A DNA stretch of 64,000 nucleotides from Ectobius pallidus (Eukaryota; Arthropoda; Insecta; Blattodea; Ectobiidae). Position numbers and translations under genes: made by a program. Location: contig CAXKWD010000006.1 in the NCBI GenBank assembly GCA_964059195.1, positions 9,726,530 to 9,790,529 of the forward strand, given 5' to 3'. The notes below the pieces were generated by a model that saw nothing but the letters and a program-made list of their open reading frames with translations, was not told the DNA's origin and did not search any database. Position 1 is the stretch's first letter, and each line of letters opens with the position of its first letter. Below, in pieces: positions 38,101 to 47,100 of the stretch.

Positions 38101-41100
38101 ACTAGTTTTTGAGTGCTAAAATAGCGTAAAATGTGATTTTCATTAGTTAGGTATTTTAAAATTTTCCGGGGGTGAACCCCCCACTTGGACAGGCCTAATG
38201 ATTTCTTATTTACATTGGCATGTCTTAGAGTATGGTAAACAAATTTCCTAACTAGTTTTTGTGTGCTAAAATAGCATAAAATGTGATTTTGATTAGTTCA
38301 ATATTTAAACATTTTCTGGGGATGGACACCCGACCCTTTCGACCCTCCCCTCAATTATTTTCTAGTTACGTCATTGTTGCACTTATTAAGTGCCAGTATG
38401 GTACTTTATGAGATTGTGTGGGGGACGAAAAATGTCTGTCCGTCTGTCTGTCCGTCCGTGTGTCTGTACGCGCTCTAACTCAAATACGCTTTTTCGGATT
38501 TTCATGAAACTTGGAAAACACATTTATAATGTCAATGGGAAGAACCCTATTGATATTGAACCAAATCGGTTCACCGGTACCGGAGTAATGCCCAATTTAG
38601 TGCCTATTTTAATAGATTATGGCGCCATAATTCAAATACGCTGTATCGGATTTCCATTAAACTTGGTATACGCATTTATGACATCCATGAAAAGTACTCT
38701 GTTAAATTTGAACCTAATCTGTTGACCGGTACGGGAGTAAAACCCAATTTAGTGTATATTTTAAAGGCGAAATAGCTCAAATACGCCTTATCGGATATTT
38801 ATGAAACTTCGTATACGCATTTATACTATCCATGGAAAGACGTCTGTTGATGTTCAACCAAATCGGTTGGCCAGTACCGGAATAATGCCCAATTTATTGC
38901 CTTTTATGTTAATATATGAGAAGTCGCGATAACTCAAATATGCTTTATTGGATTTTCCTGAAACTTTGTATACCCATTTATAATGTGCATGGGAAGACGT
39001 CTACCGATATTGGACCAAATCGGTAGACCGGTACCGGAGTAAAACCCAATTTAGTGTCTATTTTAAAAACGCGGTAACTCAAATACGCTTTACCGGATTT
39101 TTATGGAATTTGGTATACACATTTATAGTGTTCATGGGAAGAGGTCTACTGATACTGGATGAAATCGGTTCACCTGTTTCGGAGTAATGCTCAATTCGGT
39201 GCCTATTTTATGATAATATACGTATTCGAAAGAATTTATATAAAAAAAAGCAAATCATTTATCATGACAACATAGTCAATTGTTTTACTGTGATATTTTA
39301 CGGCTTTGGAAATTAAAATAGAGATAGCTATGACCAAAAACACTATTGTTTTACATGCGCTTATAACTTACAACTAGACCGTTAAACTTACCCAGGTGAC
39401 CGAGATGGTAACGTTTTGGCCTCACGTTATGGAGTTCCATGGTTCAAATCCCGAAACCAGCCAATTTCACTTTCTTTTTCGTATTTTTATGTGAATGTGC
39501 GATTGTCAAGATATCAAAAATCTGTACAGTTCAGCTGATGCTGGAAGATTTTAACCTGATTAAAAAGAAAACTAGACCTTTGTTCTTCCCTAAGCCCTGC
39601 TTAATGAATAAATCTGGAGCTTAACTTGTAAATCAATTAAAAAAACATATTCTGCATATCATAATTGCAGTCATAACTGATTAAAAAAAACATACTGGCA
39701 CTTTTTTACATCAGTTTACCTGATTTTATTATATTATTAATATAATGTTACAAAGTGGCCCAAGAAGTTAAAGAGAAAAAAATTAATTAAAAAAACTGCC
39801 CCTCTAGAAAATATCATTGGGCGCCCTTGTCGACAGCCAATCAGGTTGGGGGGGGGGGAGTCATGAAGTTGGGGGGGGGGTGAGCCATGAAGTTTGGGGG
39901 GGGGGCACTCCTGCTGTATGTTTACAAGTTTTACTATCAAGACACCTTATTAGAAATGAAGTTTATTAATACCGTGTACAGGAAAAGCCCACAAGAATCT
40001 CCCGGCATTCAAATGTCCGGCTTGAGGAGGGTTAAGTTCAAAACTTCAACAACGTGGATTATTAATGGGGGGACTGCTAGACTCAGTTCAGACTATTCAT
40101 TGTGTTTTGTGAAATGTTTTTCATTTAGTGTTGTATTAATATTAGTGTGGAGAAATGCATAGTGCAATATCAGGTAAAGAATGGAAATTAAATTTACCTA
40201 CCTTTTTAGACTTTTTTCTTGTCATGTGCAAGATATGCACAACACAAGAGCTTAATAAATAATAACAATAATTGTAAAAATAATAATGTGGGACCTATAA
40301 TCAAGACTGTCCTAGGGATCCAAACATCATAAACCCCCATGATTAACCTAGCAGTATAATGGGGTATTAACTCGATCGGTAAGACCTGAGTCAAACAAAT
40401 GGCTGCGCAGTAGTATACGATGACGTAATCTAGACCTGCCTGATCTTCATAGTACGCGATGTTCTTTGCTAGTTCATACTGTACAGACAGTGTAAAACTA
40501 TCTTGGTTATTCAATAGTGAAGACCCAACAGCCATGTTCTGTGAGTTACATACCATTACTTCAATAACATTTCATAACTAAAAAACAAATACTTTATTCA
40601 CTTTATTATTGTTTTTAGTAGTTACGGGCTATTATGAACCGCATAGTACAGTATATGCATTCTCTTCTGCCCTTACTCCATTGCTACCGGAAGACGATAA
40701 GCTATCTGCGCGTGTTTGGCTCAGGTCTTACTGATTGAGTTATACATGAAAACCTATTGTAGGACTTATGCATGGATGTCCGCAAAAATAATTTGCCAAC
40801 GGGGGCAAATGAACAAATTACTATTATTATCATTATTGTTACCAGGGGCGTATTCAGGGGGGGCTGAGGGGGCTGCAGCCCCCCCCGAAACGTTAAGGGT
40901 ATATATATGTGAACAACCACAAAAAAATAAAAAAATGCAGGTTCTAAAATATTAAAATTTTACAAGAAAATGAACTCAGAAGTGGACAAAACTTACAGGA
41001 TTCTATAACAAGGCTTACTAGAACATAACTAGCAGATAAAAGTATAAAAAATTGACCAAGTTTATTTTAAATTACACGTTTTATAGGAGCATGAAAAAAA

Positions 41101-44100
41101 TTAATTCAGATGCACTTATCACTTCCTATAGGCATAACATTTTTATGGTTTCTCTGACGCCTTTTATTTTTTTATGCATATAATGAACATATTTTTCTAC
41201 AAAGTAGACTACTTTTATACAGCTGAAGTTATTATTTCTAATGCAATTAATTTGTATATATCGCATATAAAATATCTTGAAATTTGATCAATATTTCATT
41301 ACACATTTTCTTTAATTTTATACCTATGGGCATCATTGTAGTCTACTTTATGCATATATGCATGTAAAATTAGTGCAAAAAATTTCAGCCTTCTATCTCT
41401 AATGGTTGTGGAGCTACCTAACAATATGTGTGTAAAATAAGAGTTACCGGGAAATTCAATTTTAAGTTAATAGTGAATTTCTCATTTGACCTTTCTAAGG
41501 GCGTGGCTCAGAGCATGTAAACATATTTTAATGTCCATTTAAATGCCACAAATAATTTCTAAACCTATATAAACCTATATCAATGGATGCAGAAAATTCA
41601 GTACAATTTTTTAGTGCTATAAACAAAAAAACATAAATTTCAAAATAATTCACGTACATGTACCCTTAAGTCATGCTAATATGTTGCACATAAGGGCACT
41701 TTAATATCTCAGAAAGTAGATAGTTCAATTGCACATTTTGACTTATAAAAGATGAAATGCTTTATTCTAACGTGTTCAGTATAATTAGGGCTCAGAGGTT
41801 GATAATATGTCATCTCTTTTCCGAGACATTACAGTCAATGCAGGATGTAGTATAAGTTCGTCTTCCGTCAAAACGAACAATAATACCTTACTCATATTTT
41901 GCATTTTATTTTCTACCAGTCATTTTTAGGAAATTTTCATTCGTTCGTTACATTTTTTCCTATTTTGTCTTCAGAATGAACTTTTCCACCATTGTACACA
42001 AAGCAATCTCGTAATTCATTAATACAGTAAACATAATATTAAAATAGTCAAATAACATACTTAAAATATTGTCCTTTGTTTATTATTATATTAATATGCT
42101 ACTGTATATTCCCTTTTTTAGATATATATTTAGAAATATTGTCATATTTTAAATTTTTCATGTCATATTTTCATAAATTTAAGGAAATTTATAGGTCATT
42201 TTTAGGCGTTTTTAGATCAACTTCTGAACCCTAGTGACAGTAAAGTTAGGATTATCACAGCCCCTCCCGAAAATAAATCTTGAATACGCCCCTGATTGTT
42301 ACAATCCACATAGGTGATTTACTGTAGCAGTTCTTACATTAAATTTTCTACAATTTCACAGGTATCATTCATTTAGAATGTGATTCTTCCATTGCCTTAT
42401 CTTGATTACAGTAAAATGTTTGGCTAGAAATGATTTTAAGTTTAGCGGAAGTGATTATTCGAACTTGCTCAAATCTAAATTACCCAGTAGTTACAACTCA
42501 TTTTTGTCCAAACAACTCCAACTACGGTGTGTGGAAACTTAAGTCTCATTTCACAATAGTTTCTTATAGTCATTTAGTTTAGAGATTTGTGTGTAAACAA
42601 AATTTCTGGGGGGGGGGGGGCAGCCTCCCTACCATACCCCCCTTCCGGACAGCCATGCACTTCTGCAGAATATTTACGTTTCTATATAATATATTGCAGG
42701 AAATATCAGAGATTCATGTAAATTCAGACCAGCGTGCTGTCGGAGTGGTGACTACTGAAGGAAGGGAAATTAAAGGATGCATCATTCTGTCCAATGCTAC
42801 TCCACATGTGACTTTCCAGAATCTACTGCAGCAACAAATTTTACCAGAAGAATTCAGAAAAGCTGTGGCAGACATTGACTACACATCACCTGTTACAAAG
42901 ATTAATGGTTAGTATTACATAATTAAGTCTAATTATTGATTTTGTTTTAGGATTTCAAAATGCAAAAAATATCAGCACTGATGCCACAGGCAGTGATAAA
43001 GTTTAACTTTCAGTTTTAATTAACTGTATACCTTACAAAGAAACCGTAAGGGTGTCATGTCGAAACCCTCAAATTTTGCATATCGATAGGTCTTCATTAC
43101 AGACACATGAAAACAATTCGCAGGCAAAGAGAGTTAAGTCCACTTTCTAGTTACTGAGAATTAGAGTGACTTAACACGTTTTACCCGCCCAACATCGCTT
43201 TAGAGATGTATAAACCCATAAGGCACACATCCATAACTACCGTACAATTTTGAATATGATTTACAAGACTTAACACAAATATAGAGAACATTTTTATCTA
43301 TAACTCTATGGACATATCTCAATTTTTGAGAATGGTGGACTTAACTCTCTTTGCCCGTGCACCTGCGAATTAGCTGTTCAAATTAACTGCAAGTGGATGA
43401 ATACATGTTTGTATTGCCCCTTAAGGAAATAACGGTGGGCATTTGTACAGCTCGCATGCTGGCGAACATAAGCGAAAGCTGGTGTGAGGCAGAGGAAGAG
43501 GCTATGTCGTTTCTCATTGAACGTGATAGTGATGCAATTTCCATATTTTGAAATTATTTAATTTGTAAAGACGTTAAGGGGTTGGTTATGTGTTATAGAC
43601 CAGAAGTGTGACCACTCAATTTACGTGATTAAAACAAAGATTCAAAAAATCTGTTCTCAATGTTGACATTTATTGTCCAGACAAAACTCTTGAGGATTTA
43701 AGAACTTGAACTAACATGAGAATATTATAGGAGAAAAATTCCTCTGACACTGGGACTTGAACCCAGGACCTTTGGCTATTCACGCCAATGCTCTATCAAC
43801 TGAGCTAAGCCGGAGTTCAATTCACAGCGCCAGATGGAACCTTCCTCCTATGATTGAATGCCCTACAATATAATATTCTCATGTAATGTCCAACAGAGAC
43901 AATAATCTGTGGTTCATGAATGCTTATATATATCCATCTTGAACTAACATATTATGTATTGCACTCGTCATTATAGGCCAAAGAATAAAAGTGATAATAA
44001 TATTAATTGAACCAATTTAAACAGCACACTGAATTCATTTTGCTAATCCTAAACACTTAAACAGGTACTAATTAAAATTGGTCAAACATTAAAAACACTT

Positions 44101-47100
44101 CTTGTTCCACTTACATTATTTATGCAGAACCGGTTGTCAGGGAAGGAGCTCCCTCATTCTCAACCATCAGCTGAGGATGAGGGAGCTCGTTCCCTGGAAA
44201 ACGGTTCTGCATAAATAATGTAAGTGGAGCAAGAAGTGTTTTTAATGTTTCACTATTTTTAATTTGACATTCTCTACTGTATAAAAGACTTTAAACTGAT
44301 TTTTATAGGTACTAATTACTTCACAAGACCTACTGGAATAAAAATGTATGTATTAATCATTATTATAATGTTATTCGTCTGTTAATGATAAGGAAAGGGA
44401 GAGATAAGGCAAACTACTTGGGAAGTGGGAACAGTGCTATGTAGCACTGTAACAGCCGTCGACTCATGGTACGTGGTGGAGGCTCCACTACCCTCTCCCG
44501 TCAACAACTGTGTGAGGGTACTCGATGTTTCAAATTTGTCAGTACCGAGACCTACTTCAGCCCCCTCACAAGCTTTATACACATAATATAAAGAATGCTG
44601 CTTTGTTTTACAGTTGCTGTAAACAAGCTGCCTGACTTCAAAGCCGATCCGTGTGTGAAAACAAACCAGCCAATGCCTCACCATCAGTGCACCATACACA
44701 TCAACTGTGAAAACACTGAGTACATCACAAAGGCTTATCAATGTGCTTTAGATGGCCGTATTTCTGACAGGTAAATTCAATGTAACATTTTTCAAATTTA
44801 TTTCTCTGCAATGGTGATGTGTCGAAGTTGAATCTTGAATCTACCAATGTAGGTGGGAGGGCAATGTTAGGATAGATTTAAGGGAAGTAGGATTTGCAAG
44901 GGATGGTTGGAGTTAGCACAGAATAGGTTGAATGGCAGGCTCAGTTAAACGCGGCAATGAACATTCGGGATCCATAAAATAGATAATATTCCTTTAGCTT
45001 CCTAAGGAATTGTCTATTGCCATTGAGTAAGTAAGTAAGTAAATCTGAAAGGATATTTATGATTTTGCAGACCCATGATAGAGATGGTGATACCATCCAG
45101 CGTGGACCCAACACTAGCCCCACCTGGATGTCACGTCTGTCTTCTCTTCACACAGTACACGCCATACCATTTGAAAAATGGAGAGATCTGGGATGAGAAG
45201 CAGAAAGCTGAATATGCAAAGACAGTAAGTAGTATCACAGGCAACAAAACGAGAGAATTCGGACCTGTCACTAGTTAGCGAATACTCACAGAATTAAGCA
45301 TAAATGAATTAAAACCACAAGAAATGAATAAAACACATCAGCTTCCACCACTGTATAGTGTCACTAGCTTAAAAGGCCCGGCATCGCCCGGGTTTTTTCT
45401 TTTGTAATTCGAAATTATCTTATGAAGGACTTTTAAATTATACGTCATTTATATAGGTATTTAGAATTTGAAATAGGAAGAACGACTTATCACACTCAAA
45501 CTATTCTCTCAGAAAACACTTGGTATAGTTTTTATGGCTCATAGAGGATGTAGAATTTTGCATCTCATTGCTTCTACACACCAAGCCCGGTAGGGTTTCA
45601 AATTAGAAGAAACAGAAATTCCGGTAACATAAAATTGTATTGTCTTTGCGAAATATTTTATTTCTCACTCTCATGTTACCATAAACCAGTTTTGGGGATG
45701 AAATTAAACAGAAATGCAATATCACTTTCATACTTCTCTCCCCAAAAACCTGCGATATAATAATATACACAATACCATACCTCAAATTGTTTTCTCTATG
45801 TCCAGGGTATAGAAAGTTATGTGACTGCATTGTTTTCATGGATTTCATTCTTTAATATTTATTTATAACATGAATTATATTGATAGTTCTCTAATTTGTC
45901 AAGACTCGTTTTATTTATTTCCAAAACCTTATGTGAAGACTGCCAACAATACTGTTATCAAGTGAACTGTGATTGGATTTGATAATTCTGTGTAAAAAGG
46001 GATTAAGTATTCTCCAAAACATTTAATTTTTGGCATTTAAAATAAAAAAAATTTCAAAATCCTTTCTTAGTTAGCACCTACATTATGAAACGAAGGTACT
46101 GTCAAAATTCCAAGTCTCTACCTGTTATAGTTTAGGCTCTGTGTTGATTCTCTCACAATTAAGTCAGTCAGTCAGTCAGTCAGGACAAAGCCTCTTATAT
46201 ACTCGTATGTAGAGATTGTAAGTGAGACCATCAATTCATTATAATACAGTCAACCCTCTATATAATGCCATCATTTGTTCTCTAACATTTAGTGGCACAA
46301 AGCAAGGGTGGCACTACAACGAAATTCAATTTTTAAAATAAAAATGGCATAATGCTGTATTACAGCTTTCGATGAAATTCATTGGTGAGAAATATGTGAA
46401 TTACATTTTTTTTTTTCTCAGCAATGAATTGCTCTACAGTCTTGCAATTTGACATAGTCTTTATTGACTATTTTTACAATTGCATACTACTTTCAAAATT
46501 AATCAAATTGTTACAGTTACGGGTAATTATCGTTTCAAAATGGCTGCCACGTTTCATGCACTGAACAGTCGCTTCCCTGATAACTTCCACAAATATAGAT
46601 ATTTCTGCGTGATTATTTTTCTGTGTGTTTGGTAATATCATGTGAACAACATAATCTAGGATCTTTGAAATATCTTCAGTATAAGTATATTTTTAAATTT
46701 TCTTTTTCATCTCTATATATATAAAAGGCTTTGTCCTGACTGACTGAATGAATGACTGACTGAATGACAGGTATCAACGTACAGCCTAAACTATAACAGG
46801 TAGAGACTTGGAATTTTGACAGTACCTTCGTTTCATAATGTAGGTGCTCACTAAGAAAGGGTTTTGAAAAATTCTGATTCTAAACGCCAAAAATTAAATG
46901 TTTTTGAAAATACTTAATCCCTTTTTACATAGAATTATCAATTCCAAATCACAGAATATATTGTTGCCAAATGGTATATGATGGGCTTGGAAAAAACAAT
47001 TGAAATGCACTTTTGACAAATAAGAGAAGTTATCAAAATAATCCATGTTATAAATAAATATTACAGAATGAAATCCACTAAAATAATGGAATCACATAAC

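Noticed and set aside
39848..39906. G-runs as a G-quadruplex element
   Set aside because: Homopolymer-like runs next to MITE ends; G-rich subterminal tracts are common in the hAT MITEs here, so no separate function is supported.
40206..40556. 116-codon minus-strand frame with two hydrophobic segments
   Set aside because: It overlaps an inverted-repeat pair of a probable small DNA element, has no family resemblance, and composition equals the surroundings.
43742..43814. A genuine tRNA-Phe gene
   Set aside because: Acceptor-stem mismatches, repeated copies with repeat-type flanks, and no resemblance to the usual insect tRNA-Phe body; kept only as tRNA-like.
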